From NCBI RefSeq assembly GCF_024713975.1, contig NC_091098.1:21012816-21076815 (forward strand): a stretch of 64,000 bases of DNA, written 5' to 3'. A program made the position numbers and the translations under genes. Under the pieces are notes generated by a model. It had not been told where the DNA came from, made no database searches, and saw nothing but the letters and a program-made list of their open reading frames with translations. This document shows positions 33,501 to 48,100 of the stretch, one piece after another. Source of the stretch: Paralichthys olivaceus (Eukaryota; Chordata; Actinopteri; Pleuronectiformes; Paralichthyidae). The number at the start of each line of letters is the position of its first letter. The first letter of the stretch is position 1.

Positions 33501-36500
33501 GTCGCTGTGACCTTCTTGAAGGACTTCTTTGGGAGTCCCTTTCACGATGACTCCGCCTCTTTGGTGACGACCTACGCTTTCTGCTGTTGTATGAATTCGG
33601 CAGAGCACCCTTGCGGCTAGAACTATGCCCTTGTGAATCATGTGTATTCATACTGCTTCCTTGAAATACATCCTCTTGAATTAAATTAAAGAGTGATTCG
33701 TCCTCAGGGTCATAGGCTACATCAGAATCTTCAATCTCTCCAGCAGAAGAATACTTGTCACTATCCTCAACATTGTTTTGCGTTTCATCTTGTTCTACAA
33801 TGTTATCTGTGTCATTTGTAGAAGCAGGGAGGGCAGTGGCTGCTTCTAACTTAACAGATTGTGAATCCACATTTGATTGGTTGCTGGTCTTGTCTGTTGA
33901 TTCCGAAGATTCTGTTTGCATTATGCCACTCTGCAGTGATGACAGTTGACTAAGGGGCAAATATTTTTGTGGAGGAGACATCAGGGAGTCAGAAACAGAA
34001 AATTTAGCCATGAACATACCCACAGCCTCTCTCTGTTGACGTAGTGCCTCTTCCTGCTCCTTCAACTGTCGTTTCTGCTCTTCAATCTGCTTATTAAGCT
34101 CCTCGAGCATGCGCTGCTGTTCAGTCAGTGTTGCAGCTGAGACAACTACAATGCCTGTAGGAAGAGGTGGCATTACTGCAGCTGGGGTAGAAGTTTGCAT
34201 GGGAGTGGTAGTTGCAGATGGTGTTACAACCTGGGTAGAAGGTGGTCCTGGGCATGATGTAGAATCTGATGTTATACCAGGGGCCTTTTTAACATGAGCA
34301 TCACTTTGAATATCTTCGAAGATAGTCTCATCCTCTGGATCATAGGCTATATCGTCCTCCACAAAGCCTGATACTGCAGGGTCACCTTTCTTAATCTTCT
34401 CTATGTTCCGTGGAGCAGCCACTCCATATCCCATGGCTGGATCGTACTCCTCCTCCGGGTCGTATGGTCGGTCATAGTAATTTTCCTCTTCTTCTAACTT
34501 TTTCACTTTGGATTTCTGCCCATATTGTTGGACGATTGGATCCATCATTGATTCAGACACATGAGAAAACACTGGGATGTTTTTAACACTTACTGTTGTT
34601 GTTGCAAAACTTCCTTCAGCAGGGCATGTAGAGTCAGTTTGCTTGTTGCGAACAATAGATTTCAAGATAGTCTGTAGTGGTGTCTTTTCAGTAGATTCTG
34701 TTTTGGGACTCTTGTCTGAGATGCTGTTGGAGGTAGATCCAGAAACACCAAAAGGGGAAGAAACAGGACGAGTCACTTTCATAGAAGTCAAAAGAGATGG
34801 TACAGTAACTGATCCAGAAGACGAGGAATCTGATGGTGAGCCAGGGCAAGATGGTGAACCAGGAGGGAAAGTACTAGCAGGAGTCTCTGGATCATAGGGT
34901 TGGAATATCTCCAATTTGTCAGAACCATAGAGGACTGGTGGTTTTGGGATCCACATTGGGTCTTTGGACATATGAACTTTGGGTCTCTTCTCTTCAATTT
35001 CCTGAGGCAAGTTTCCTGGACGTTTTGCTTTCTGGATGATTGCAAGACCCAGAAGAAGATTGGGTCGGCTTTTTTCAAGCCCTAAGAAATAAAGAAAGGC
35101 AAGAAAAATAAATACATAAACAGATCTTGGTCAGAAAGGCCAAATAAATATTCTAATTCACAGACAAGTATTGGCATTGGTCATTCAAAACCAAACAACA
35201 ACATTATATTGTTTTGAACTCTGACAGAACTGACAGTCTGAACTGATGAGAGTGTAGAAACTGCATATACATTTTTTTTATGATGATTAAATAATACCAT
35301 TTTTAAATAAAAAATGTAAACCGATAATCTGAAATTTAACAAATTAAATTGATTTAAAGCATTAAGCGCATATTTAATATTCAGATTTAATCTCAACAGA
35401 TATTCAGGTTTTCTTTGAATTAAATAACTTTTTATTGTCTTTTATTAAGAGGCCAAATCGGCCAGTTTTTTTTTACATTTTATAGAAGGGAGTTGGTTAT
35501 TTAATCATAAGAGATGTACAAGAGGTGATTTACTGGTGGATAACATTTGTAATTTTTTAAGTAGATGGAAGAGCAGGACCGGCCATTCTCCCTCAGTCTG
35601 ACACCTTTAAGTTAATAAAATTGAAAACCAACAGCAGGAGAAACTGAGTTATTGTGGCCTGAGTATAAGATATTACTGTTAATACTATTAATATTGTTGC
35701 TTGTATATGCCAAATAATTTAAATGTTTATTATGCAAGACTACAGCCGTAGTTGAGGTATCATCTCACCTGGCCCTTCAAGAGGTTGTAGAATCGATGGG
35801 ATTGATTCTTTTGCACTGAGCGGGACAAGGTATACATCCTTGAGAGAGCGGCTGCTATTGGCAACAACCCCAAAACGACCTCTGCTGCTGAAATATGAAA
35901 ACAGGGAGACATAGGCAACCTCCTCCTCCTCTGTTGCGGGTTGAAACCGGATCACACATAACTCCTAAAACGGAAAAAACAAACAAAATAAGATTTATGA
36001 CACTGAAAAACTTGAACATTATTATATAGGCGGCAGAAAGAGGTAATATATAATGTATACTGCTTGCCTTTGTAACAGAGGTCTTTAGCTTTGCAACATA
36101 GTCCCAAACTGTTTGAGGCATGATTCGTCCCCCAATTTGTATGGTATCAGGTAGATCCTACACAAAACAACAAACAGTAAGTTCCAGTGACAGAGACAGA
36201 TTTGATTAATACTGCTGTGTGAATAACAGAATATGTGTGAAGTGCAGTACTTTACCGCTTTAAGGTTTTCAGCAGATCCTGAAACCAGATATCCCTTCGT
36301 AACAAACTTGGCTACATTGAGCATGTTTAGGAAGCCTTTCCACAGTATCTCTTGCTTAGAAAGGAACTGAGCAGTCTCACCATCACCAGGTGATTCAGAT
36401 ATGACAGTCCTGAAACACAAGCCACAGCAACACAATAACTATCACATCCACAAATCATACTGCTTTTAATCCAATGAAAATTATTTAAAACAGAATATAT

Positions 36501-39500
36501 TTAAATTTAAACTTCAAGAGTTGTATATACCTTGATAATGTGCCATAGAGTCGAGGATCCGACAACGGCTTCATTAAGATAGATTTAGGTAAAGGTTTTG
36601 TTGGTGGTAGTGAGGATGCTGATGCAGAGTCAGAGCTATTCTCTTTAATAGACGCATAAGGGGATGATTGGTTAAGGGTTGTGTTGCTGGGACCAGAGGA
36701 GCTACTAGATGAAGCAGAGAACCTGCTGGCTGCAGTGCGGGGATCACGTCTTGAGATGGTTACAGTAGAGACAGCTGGAATCACAACTGGTGTGTATGCT
36801 TTCTTTGTTGTAGTAGCTTTAGGAATGTCTGCAGTTGGGGATGCAGGGGACTCTGAGACAGGGGAAGCAGGAGACTCTAAAGTAGGCGAGGCTGGAGAAT
36901 CCCTCATGGGGGAAGCAGGGGATTCTACAATGGTGAGTGCTGGAGAGTCAATAATAAGGGAAGTTGGCGAGTCCATGTCAGGTGAGTCAGGTGGCGCCCG
37001 CAGAGGGGAGTCGTCTCCTGCATACCTTCTCCAAGAGGGTTCATGCTTATCTTTTGTTTCAGAGATCTTGGGTTTTTTCTTCGTGGGTTCATCCTCTTCC
37101 CCAGGTAGTATCTGGCCTGGGGGAAGAAATTCAATCCTTATTATAATCACTAAAATAACAATATAAGATCATTTCTGTTTAGTATTGTCCAAATATATTT
37201 TAATTCACCTGTACATATCTTGCATTTCAGGTCAAAGAGGTGTGCTTTGTGCTCTGATGTTGTGTCTTTAAGCATACAGGTGAGAATATCTGACGTAGCG
37301 CTGCTCTGGATTGGCTGGTTTGTTCTGGTTTTGAGAGCAGGAGCAGGAAGACTTCTCTTCTGTTCCTGGGAAGCAACCTGTACAGACAGAGACACAAAAA
37401 CAATGAGACCCAAAAAGACATTATTGGCCTTTCATGTGAAATATTTACATGGGACCGGAGGGACAGTGTATTGATCGTATAAAAAGGTGAAATTCCATCA
37501 ATTTAATGAAAATAAATTGGTCACACCATGCTCTCTGGTCTTTTGCTGGATCTTCTATCAGGTCTAATAGGATTCAAACTGGGCAGATCAACCTTCACTG
37601 CTTCAGGCTTCTGCAGTAAACTTGTTGCTTTAGCAGGAGCATCCCTAATCTACATACACAAAGAAGAATATGGTTATTTCTGACAGAAACATAGTATAAC
37701 CTTTTCGATGCATGATAAAAAGTGTGATATTGGTGTAACACCTATACCACTTTACCTCTGCTGTTTCTTTTGCACTTTGTTCAGGTGCCTTGGTGGCCTG
37801 CATATCCTTCTGGCTCATCCTTGCCAGTCTGAACGGACCGATTTCTCCTTGTACAACCCGATACAACAAGCCCTAGAGAGAAACACATAATTAGACCATT
37901 AACTAGAAACATATCAACATGTTGCTGACCAACCACATAAGAGTAGGCTAGTTGACCAATTAGAGCAGAATGGGCTTTTTAGGAGGCAACAAATAAACGT
38001 ATTCAGGTAGACCCCAATATTGAAATCACAAACGTGTGAATGGCAAAATTATGGGCACTTTCAGAGTAATATTCCAATGTAATGTAAATCAAAAAACATT
38101 GACCGGTTTTATCAGCTTTGAACAAACCTTGTTTCTTGGGTCTTTTAGGTTGAACATTATAGTTCTGTACTTGTTCATGTATTTGCTGTCTGTGTTGCGA
38201 AATATGTCGAACATCTCCATCTCAATGTTTGCGACAAGCTTTGCAGCGTCACTCTCAGACATCTCCAAATCCTCACAGTCACACACCCTTAACAAACAAA
38301 AACAGTAAGTCAACAAATTGTTACACAGATATTCATGATGAGTGAGTCATATTATTTCCAAAATATGTATAGTTGAGGAAAATGCTACAAGTCACCTGGT
38401 CAGTAAATATACAATTAAACATTAAAAATGTGGTTCTGAACTGAACCGTGATTAACTTCATAATGTATATTCCCCTTCAGTTGCTGCTGGTTGTAGGTTT
38501 GGCTCCTAGAACCACCACTGTGTTTTAAAGAGCTAATTTTCAATGTAATCAAGAGTACAGTATTTGTACAGTGCATTTTCAGAGAATCAAAGACTGAGTC
38601 ACACACTTGTAAAACAGTTCTCACCTTTTGAACAGGATGCTCGTGAGGGAGCGCTGGATGCTCTGTCTGACCTGGGTGTTGGGCTGAGAGGGTCTGGAGG
38701 AGGGAGCGCTGGGCGCAGGAGGCACCAGCAGGTTTCGGGTTTCATTCAGCAGGGCTGAAGATGACTTCTGGCAAGATGCTGAGGCTGATACTGACGGAGG
38801 CTGAGGTCCAGACTGCTTTTTTGGTATGACGTATGAGGTCTTAGTGACCATAAGGGCACCTGTATTATGATGTCTGGGCAGTGAGGTGGTAGGGGATTGT
38901 GCTGCAGGAGAGGGACTAGGCTTTGCTGTGGTGGATGGTATTGAGGTATCGGATTCAACTGGTTGTGGCTTCAACACACCACTGTCCTCTGGCTCTTTTG
39001 CTTCTGCTTGAGAGTCTCTGTTTGGTGGGCCTGGCTCAGTGACATGATGGGAAGAGGGAATCGTATCTGTAGAGGGGTCCTTTGGAGATTGTGTTGAGGG
39101 AGTTGCAGCCTCACTGTCAGCTTCTACTTGTTCACTGTCCTTATCAGCTGTTAGAAAGAGGAACAGTAGGATATTTTGTGAATATGAAGAAATATGTGAT
39201 CTGTGACATAAAGAATATGTAAATAAAAAGAGTTAAAAGCAGGACCAACACTAGATGACGACTAAATATAAGTTATTCATGAGTTTTGATGATGTTTAAA
39301 ACAGAAATGCTTCAAAACATGAGTAAAATGGGCATATATTGAGAAATAAATAAAATCCAGGTATCCAATCGAAGTAAATGCATTTGAATAAATCTGTCAT
39401 TGATATAATCAGGAATATAAAGATACATAGGAGCCACAAAGCTTATATCACACCCTCCACAATTTAAAAAAATAGACCTTGGATCTCTGCTGGCATGGTT

Positions 39501-42127
39501 GTTGAAAGTTGGAGCCTTGATTCATAAGTCATAAGACTAAGTCAGACTGGCACTTAGCAGCCCCTATGTGAAGAATTTCCGGTTGCAGTTGTTGTGTGGC
39601 TGATAAATAAAATAATGATACATAGGATCTAAGGCATTTTGATTTTTGACTGCGAAATGATTTCATGGTAAAATAGGCACAATGAACTAGTTGGCATTTA
39701 CATTTAATTCTGTTAAAACTTCTCCTGCACACCTTCTTCTTGCCAATTTTCATGTTTTTTTCTGATTTATACAACTGGGAATATGTACAGATTAGTGCTG
39801 TATACATAATGTAACACATTACAACACAACCTTATTAATTAATATATGCTTATCTTTTGTTCCTGAGTCTTTTATTTACTACTGGAATGTTCATGACCGG
39901 ATTTATATGACTCCTTCAAGGACTTTGCTCCAACTTGTTGGATCATGTAAAGGTGATTCACACAAAAGTTCAACTACACTTAGGTGGTAGTTTAAGTCTG
40001 CAATCTTAATTTCATTATCATCATCATCTCAGGAAGTTACTGTCAAAACCTCTGAAGCATTTTCACACCACTGTTATTAAAATAACTAATCATTAAATTG
40101 GCTTCATTGAACATGTGTATCACAAAGGACATAATTTATTGTGGATGATTTATCAATTAATTAATCTTAAAAAAAACTGAAAGTAGAGGGTCATAGATTT
40201 GCCAGCTCTGACAAAGAGTCTGCACTTGTTTCTTCATCATTCTGTGAGTAGCTAACGGGCTGGCATAATATCGCTGCCCCATATGGAATGAGGTCAGAAA
40301 GCAACACCTCCACAGCTGACCTCATGGGACCTTCACAAAAAATTGTTAAGCTTTATTGGTTTAGGTTCTAACAGCATTCACTTTCTCAGTATTCTCAGTA
40401 TTTGTTATGTGTTGGAGGATATGAGTGTGGGTGTTCAGTGTTTGCTGAAGCAGCTACAATATGTATAAGTTGTGATGATCAAAGTCCTGTGAATGCACTT
40501 TACATTTACCACTGAAAGGAAATGTATCCACACAGACACATAGTTTTTAATGTATGTGGAGGATCATAGATACAAAACAAAAAAAATCTGATCTGTCAGT
40601 CTCACTGCCAGTGAGTGTCTTTATGTCAGCTCTGTGATATTCTAGTGACCTGTTCAGGGTGTACATCGCCTCTTGCACAATGTCAGTTGGGATAGGCTCC
40701 AGTACCGTTACCCACAGAGGATAAGCCGTACAGACGATGGATGGATGGTTAATCGAAAATTTCTATATAACTTTACAGTGACAAGAAAAACTGTGTGAAC
40801 TCTTTGGAGAGAACTGCAGCTTCCTCCATGGTGTCCTGTTGTCGATACCTTACTCCATGCACAATGATTTCCATATGGTTGACTCATGAAAAAAGTTCAA
40901 ACGATTCCTTTAAGCTTTTAGTTGTCACTCTGGGCTTCGTCGCTAAATTGTTCTAGATAGTTCCTTTGATGCATCTTAGTCAGGTACCCACTTCTCCATG
41001 TATAAACACTGGACTGATCAATATGTAAACACTTGTTTGGTGTGTAAATCAGTATAGCTCTAACCTTTAACCAGCTCTAATCTTGTCTCATTGACTCCAG
41101 ATGGTTTTTGATCTAATTATCTTCAATCTTTGATTGATGGATTCGATATGATAAATGCAGACACTGTTGATTATCTGTTTAAATATCAGAACCTGTCTGC
41201 AGAAGCTGTCATTTTAAAGAACAGCAACAGCTGCACAATTTCACCCAGTGTGTCGCATTGAGTTTCTCCAACAAAGCCAGAATAACCGGCCATTATTGTT
41301 TCATTAATTAATCACATGCATCATAACCAATCATCAGCAGTTGAGTGGTATGGATTTTCATCACATGTCCAGGTGTCAGAGGGTTTATGGTCATTGGTCA
41401 GTGACTGACAGGTAGTAAAAGTTGCTTTAGAAAAAGCCTCCATGTTGGAGATGAACATAATGTGGGCTCACTTTATGTCTACATACCGCACAGGAACTGA
41501 CATAATGGTGCAAGCTATGTTTGATTATGTCCTGTGAGGAAATTCATGCTCTGCATTTAATCCCTCTGAACTATTTACTCAAAGTGTGCAGCCACAGTGC
41601 AGCACCTGGAGACCAACTCCAGTCCTGACGCCAGTGGCTCAGTCGCACGTCTGGGCAACAACAAAGCAACAATGAGAAAACCATACACAAATATAGGGAG
41701 ATCCTGCAGCTGCGACCTTTAGCCAACCACTGATCCAAAGGGCTGTGACTTGCTGTACATATGCGTGTGATGAGGGGTAAATTTAAAGTTGAGCCTTCTG
41801 GAGTGAGAACTCACACCAAGTTTTTGTGTAGATGCTTGACTAGATTCACATGAACGTCCTAGATTTCCTGACAGGCAAACGGGCTGGGGCAATGTCAAAG
41901 GAAGAAAACATAAATAGGGACACATACTTAAAAAAATAGAAAACATTAAAAACAGCAATGCATTAAAGGAAATAAGTAAATGATTTAGGGATAGTGAGTC
42001 ATGTGAAGAAATATCCTTTGCCGCTTTAGGCAGACTTATTAATGAAGGAAAGAACAAATATTCAAGTGAGTCACTTTCTACATACATTAGGAAAAGAATC
42101 AGGGACCTTTACTTGTACTTCAGTATG

Positions 42128-42163
<36 letters not shown>

Positions 42164-45100
42164 AAAGTGAGGAGGAAACAAGTGCATTGTCAGTGTGTAG
42201 ATGTGGTTTCAAAGCAAGATGCTCTCATTTAGACCCGTCACTTTAAATTGTTTGGAAAACACATTCTATGCCTATGAAACTACAGTACATATACATACAA
42301 CCACTTATATTCATTTTGGGTAGTTCATGCGGTTTCCATCTCTACATTCGTTTGTTATTCCTGATTTCATAAATGATCAAAGTCAACCGGTCAATGATCA
42401 CTCTTAACCACCGTTACCTCCAGAATGTTCCAAGAAGATTCAACTGAAAGTTTCCATCAACCACAAACAGCCAACTTTACTGGCACCAACTTCAGGGGCA
42501 TCCTGTCCTTTCTCTTATCTTACCATGGACCTTTCTCTTTTAATAACTACTGTAATACATTTCCAATTACATTTCTGGTGAGACCGAGTTTAGAGCATAA
42601 ATAGCATCGCTCTAACGTGCTTTGGATGTGAAATAAGATCAGGATCAACCACAAACATCAAATCTGTACGATTTCATTTTTATTGTAGCACTGTTCTCTT
42701 CTGTTTTTCATATAACTTTCACCCCGTTGCTGCTCGAGGCAGCCATTTTATCCTCTGCACGATAAACTCTTCAGCGCCATAAAAGTCCTCATCTCTTCTC
42801 TGAGCAGCTGTTCACTTAAGGAGCAATCTCATGGGCCGAGATGCTCCATAAATCCTCAGGCTTTTCTTCTTTTCTCGAATTTACTCAATAAAACACAATG
42901 TAACTCACTGAATTTCACCACTGTGACTTTGAAGCTTTTATATTACAGCTGTGCAGTCCTCTACTCTGATGCTAAATACCCGGGTGACATCTCACAACTA
43001 CACCTTGTTTTGTGAAATTTACTAATAGGAACATCCTTGACTGTATTTACTTAACCTGGTTTCAGACCCATGAAACACTGCTCATGACTTGATGCATGAT
43101 TTGTTCAGAGAAAGGAAATGACTGTTCAGTCAAGTCTGCACTAACAAACAATGTAGGTTTCTCTGCGCTGTAAAATAAACTATTTTCTTTACAAACTTAA
43201 CATTTTAGTTAATTCCTCTGAATCAAACTTCAAAGTCGTTGCAGCCATGGATCAATACCTGGCCTCAGCATTAATCACTGTACCAACCATCATGGAACAC
43301 CATCATGATTGTCAGGTTATACATATCAATTATGTTCTCACAGCTCCTTCAACTGTCAACTAACTATTTACTTTGCATCTTGCATCAAGAGGCCTCCTGA
43401 AAGTGTCTCATGTGACCTCGTCATCGGATCTCACTTCCTCGCTCTATATGCAAATTAACATAAACATAATTTCTGCATAAGAAGACGAAAATGAAGTTGT
43501 TTTCTGCCAGTCCGACAATATAGATGTATTTGTGTGTTTTGGTCTGAAAAGGAGAGAACGAGGGACAGAGCAAAGCCAAGAGTGGGCAAGCGAATCAATG
43601 CACCTTTACAATTAAAAAAGATTTTACACAGTTGAAAACAAAAATAGAAGATGAGTATGGAGTGGCTATGTTCATATTGTGGAAGTGGCCACAACTTAAT
43701 CAGTGTATGCACTGAGAAGTATAAAATGTCTTAGTTGTGAAACTGTAGCAGGAGGATGGCAGTTGTGTAGGAGCTCCTTCAATGTGGCCCAGGACATATT
43801 TAAATTCACACTGCTAAAAGAATGTGGCCACATGCGTCCTTACTGCATCTTGGGTGTGTTCACATGTACATAGAGCTGTCCACTTGTGATTGGATCACAT
43901 CAGCTGTTAATACCAGGTCTGAACGACGTCCCACAGTCTGAGAAATGTTGTAGCAAGGATCAAGTGAAAAAAACTACTGGAGTGACAGTATGAGCACATC
44001 ACTTAATGATATATGATATATGAAGGCACCAGACACAAAAGAATAGAAAAATATGATGATACTGGCTGACTTTCTAAAAGCATTAATCAATACGGAAGTA
44101 GCATCGTGCCTTATTTACTGTGTATTGTTACAAGGTTATAACTTTTCCACATTGTTGAAATTTGCCTCCAGTTTAAGTTTGACTTGCTGACATTTTGATC
44201 ATGTATGTCTACTCTCATTCCCAAATAGGGAAATTCAAATATCATCAAACATGACCAGATTACATCGACATAAATACATGGGCAGTTGGGGTGTTTTGCT
44301 TTGAATTCAACAGATGGCATCATGGTCCACATATTGGCAATTTCCCTCAACCCATCTTTGTGTTGCTCAGTTGCTTCCTTATACGGAGGAAATTATGTAC
44401 GTAAGGAAATATGTCATGTCACTGTTGCATTAGGCCCTAAAACCTGCAAAATCCGGTTACAAACTCAAAAACATGGAGGGAATTCAAATGGAAAATCAGC
44501 AGATTTTTCAGACCACCACAAACAGCCAAGATGGTCACAACACACCCCGTTCATGCTGGAAGAACTGTGGATCACACAATGACAATCACACTCTGACACA
44601 GTGGCACTATTGGGAGAAATACCTGTGGGTCTAAACAAAGAAATACCTTTTGAATATGCTGCTCATGGCAGCACTGAAATGCATAACCAACACACGTTTG
44701 AAACCGGATCCTCCCACATGCAACACATGGATCCAAATTGTTACCTCTACCAGATGGAGCCAACTTATTCACTGAGGCTTCAAAAATACATTTTTATTAA
44801 AAAATGTAGACCGGTCAGGACACTATCAATACAATAAGGCTCACTATATTATGTTGGGCTGTCCTTATCTAGATTACGTCACATGTCGTCTCTTCCCAGG
44901 AGCAAACACTACATCTATACTTGGGTCAAAGCTGTTACACAGCAGAGTGGACTTTTGTTTAGTTTTTATGTTTTTATACCACCTTTGTCTTTTTGTTTAT
45001 TTTGTCTTATCCTGACGGTTTTTTCCTTTGCTTATTACATAATATGTATAAAGGCTATGTACAAGAAATGGGAAACTGATATAATATAAATATAACAAAA

Positions 45101-48100
45101 AATTATACACTGCAGTGTTGCTGATGAGAAATAAAAATAAATTTAGTTTAAAATAAATTTTAAAAAACTGCATAATCTCTCACAAACTGAAACACTGGGG
45201 ACGTCAGCTACGTTTTCTCTGTGGCTGCATGTTTTCTGTTTAGCCAGTAGAGGGTGCTCGTGTTTTACAATTCAAAGCCGAGACAATGAGGTACTGAAAT
45301 TAAAGCTTTGAAAAAGACACGTTCAGGAAACCAAAGATCTGACAACCTGAGATAGTGAAGTACTAGAAATTAAATTTTAAGATGCAACAGAGAGCTGCAA
45401 TTGATGTACAAGCTAAAATAAAAACATTATTGGCATCACCTCATATAAATAAATGTAAGAAATTTTCTTCTCACTCAAACTTCTCAAAGCTAAAAATGAA
45501 CAGTTTGAATTGAACCAAAGTGCAAATAATAAATTATAATCCCAGACCTCAACATTTTTCCACCGAGAACATTGGAAACCATATCACAGAAATCACATGT
45601 CTCTCATGCCAGTTACACTAAATCACGTGATCACACAGCACTCAAGTCACCACAAGGGCCCCACTGTACACTCTGATAAGAAATACAATTTCCTCTAACA
45701 GAAATAAGTTCATCAAGAATAAATCCAATTTGTTTTAATGACCAACTACTATCTAAAAAATAAATCTTTAAGATCTCCTTAATACTGACATGCCATGTCG
45801 TGTAATAATAACAGAGGTTTGTGTATGAGAAGTAATGCCTGACATGATGACAGTGCCAAACCATTACAGCTTCATGTATGAGTGGATTAGGCATTCGCAA
45901 AAAGTATGAATAATAAAAGGCGAGCATACCAGTCCTGTAACATGTCATCAGTGCAGCGGGGTGAAACTTTCAGACACCTGTTTGTTTCAAATGTCAAAGT
46001 AAGAAAGGAAACAGCTCTCAGTGAGAGTTTGACTCAGACCGTGTAGAATACACCATTAGTAGACTCAAGGAACAGGCTGTTACATGATGTGCACATTGCA
46101 ACGCAATTCTGTTTATTTGAAAAGCCACAACTGCTCTTTGGGGGCTTCTTCAATCAGGTAATTATTCCACCAAGGGGAGACTTTATCAAGACAGTGGACT
46201 TTCCCTTCCAGTGACTTCAGACCAGTCACAGCCCAGAAAGGCTTTTACAGACACATTGGGCACCATTGTGTGCTTGTGTTGTGTGACGCAGCACATGATG
46301 CACCAGGAGTCAAGTGTGGCAAGATTTCACCCAAATGCAAGGAACGAAGACAGATGACAGAGAAGACAAAAAGATATTGTTCAGTGGAAAAACTCCCACT
46401 GAGGGCCCTAACTACATTTGCTCCATCTCTAAATCTAAATTATATGGAAATGAGTGATTATATGCACCCAGGTCTGATCAACCTGTTGTGGGTTTGCCTT
46501 AGAAGAGGATGTGTTTTGATTAAAAGACCGAAACTCCGGTTGAAGCTAAGGTACAAGACTGAAGAAATGTCTGCTGGTGGTCGCTAATATGCGCTAACGA
46601 CTGGTGATTGGTACCGATGTACTGTATTTTGAGCTGTGCTGTTGTGAATGGATCATCCAAGGTGTCTGTTAATTCCAGGTATGAACAACTTTAGTATCAC
46701 ATACATTTAAAAGCAGATTAAATATACTTTTCTATTTTTAAGTGTCATTATGGGTAAAATGTTTAAATGTCAGAAAATAGCCAAAAGGTCGGATATATAA
46801 TATGCACTTGTTTAATAGAAAATAAAAAACAAAATAAAAAAAATGTCTTTATGTATTGACCAATGTACTGATGAAGCAAAAATGTGTTTGATAGTGAAGA
46901 TATTTTCTGATGCATTTCCTCCCACTAAGAGTGAAAGTCAAAAAAAAAGTGTGACCATGACTGAAGGCAAAACTTTTACTAATGTATGGAAAAATAAAAA
47001 CTGCAATAAAATGCAAAATCATAAATTGTAGGAAAACACATCAGGCATTTTTCTAATATATGATGAAGAAAACTCATTCCCATGACTGCCAATCAAGAGC
47101 GCTAACAAAACTCGAAATACTTGTATGTGTATCAAAGTTTGCTTCGTCAAGGCATAAGTCAGTTTGAACATGTAAAATGTTCAAAATTAGTTTCCGAAGG
47201 TGATGTGGAAGTAGTCATAGTATACTGATGGAAAATATAGCGATATATTGTGTGTTTGAGAGAAATGTAAAATGTCTTCTGCTTTATCACCAGCAATAGT
47301 AAGGCACCATTTTGACATCACTGGGAGTACTCTGAGGTACAGCATCAGAATCATTCATGTCATCTTAAAAAGGTCCTAATTTTAAGTTAATATCACCAGG
47401 AAACAAATGCCACGGCACTTTGCTTCCTGAGTTCCATGTGTTGATGAAATTGTGCAGCGACGCCACCACTCATCAGGAGAAAAACTCTGTTCACCAGGTC
47501 CCCTCTGCCCTGTGGACTGCTAGTTAGCAGATGCTGTCTCAGCCTGCAACATCTTCTGACCTCAACCCCACTGAGAACCAGTGAGGCGGGCTGTAACACA
47601 CAGCTGGAGACGTGACCTCTGCTTGCCAAGAGCCAGAAGCTTAGTCAGAGGTTTCTCCCGAAAAGTGTCAGCAGCTCACAGCTGCACGTTCAGAGGCTCA
47701 TTGGCTCCTCGAGGTGTCGAGCAGAGGCGGCTGCAACACGGGATCACCCAGGGTTCTGGTGGACTGCTGGATAACTACTGATGAAATGTGGTTCTTTTTT
47801 GAATGTGGACAATGTCAACAGAGATATGCTAGCGCTAGTGTTTCAGGAGTTTCTTCTAAAGGTTCAGGTTCAGTGTGAATCAGCACAAGTAACTGTGGGC
47901 CACTGGAAATATTGGTTCTTGAACAAACTTTAGCTACTTTCCATAGAAGTAGTTTGGAAGGACGACTGTTCACACTGAGACAAAACAAAACCCCCGGAGG
48001 AGCTGTAAGTGTCAACACAGGAGTGTGAGCCAGTTGAACTAGATAATAAACTGATTTTCTCCTGTCAGCTACAGAATACAGTCTGTGTAATGTCCGAGTT

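Larger units (their letters stand above)
27550..35081 (-). other. dido1: dido1 giant last coding exon (7.5 kb)
   Basis: This single uninterrupted frame encodes about 2510 residues. In order: the end of the SPOC region (PNLLLGLAIIQ), RPYDPEEEYDPAMGYG, IAYDPEDETIFEDI, a coiled coil (EQQRMLEELNKQIEEQKRQL, plus-strand 34015-34125), FSVSDSLMSPPQKY, VAYDPEDESLFNL, a basic RS/RH-rich block (33340-33620), a Ser/Asp-rich stretch, then a Gly-Pro-Arg-Asp tail over roughly 28,050-31,500. The first half follows the human long isoform closely in motif order. The human tail is also Gly-Pro rich, with its own GPRG..QFE repeats, but the repeat unit here is different. The acceptor CTTAG at 35082 fits the upstream phase exactly. 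Confidence 0.93.

Noticed and set aside
47540-47760. Phrase TCTGACCTCAACCCCACTGAGAA (similar to Tc1/mariner DLNPxEN)
   Set aside because: Only a few codons match, a stop follows at once, and no inverted repeats or further transposase motifs were found, so I do not call a mobile element.
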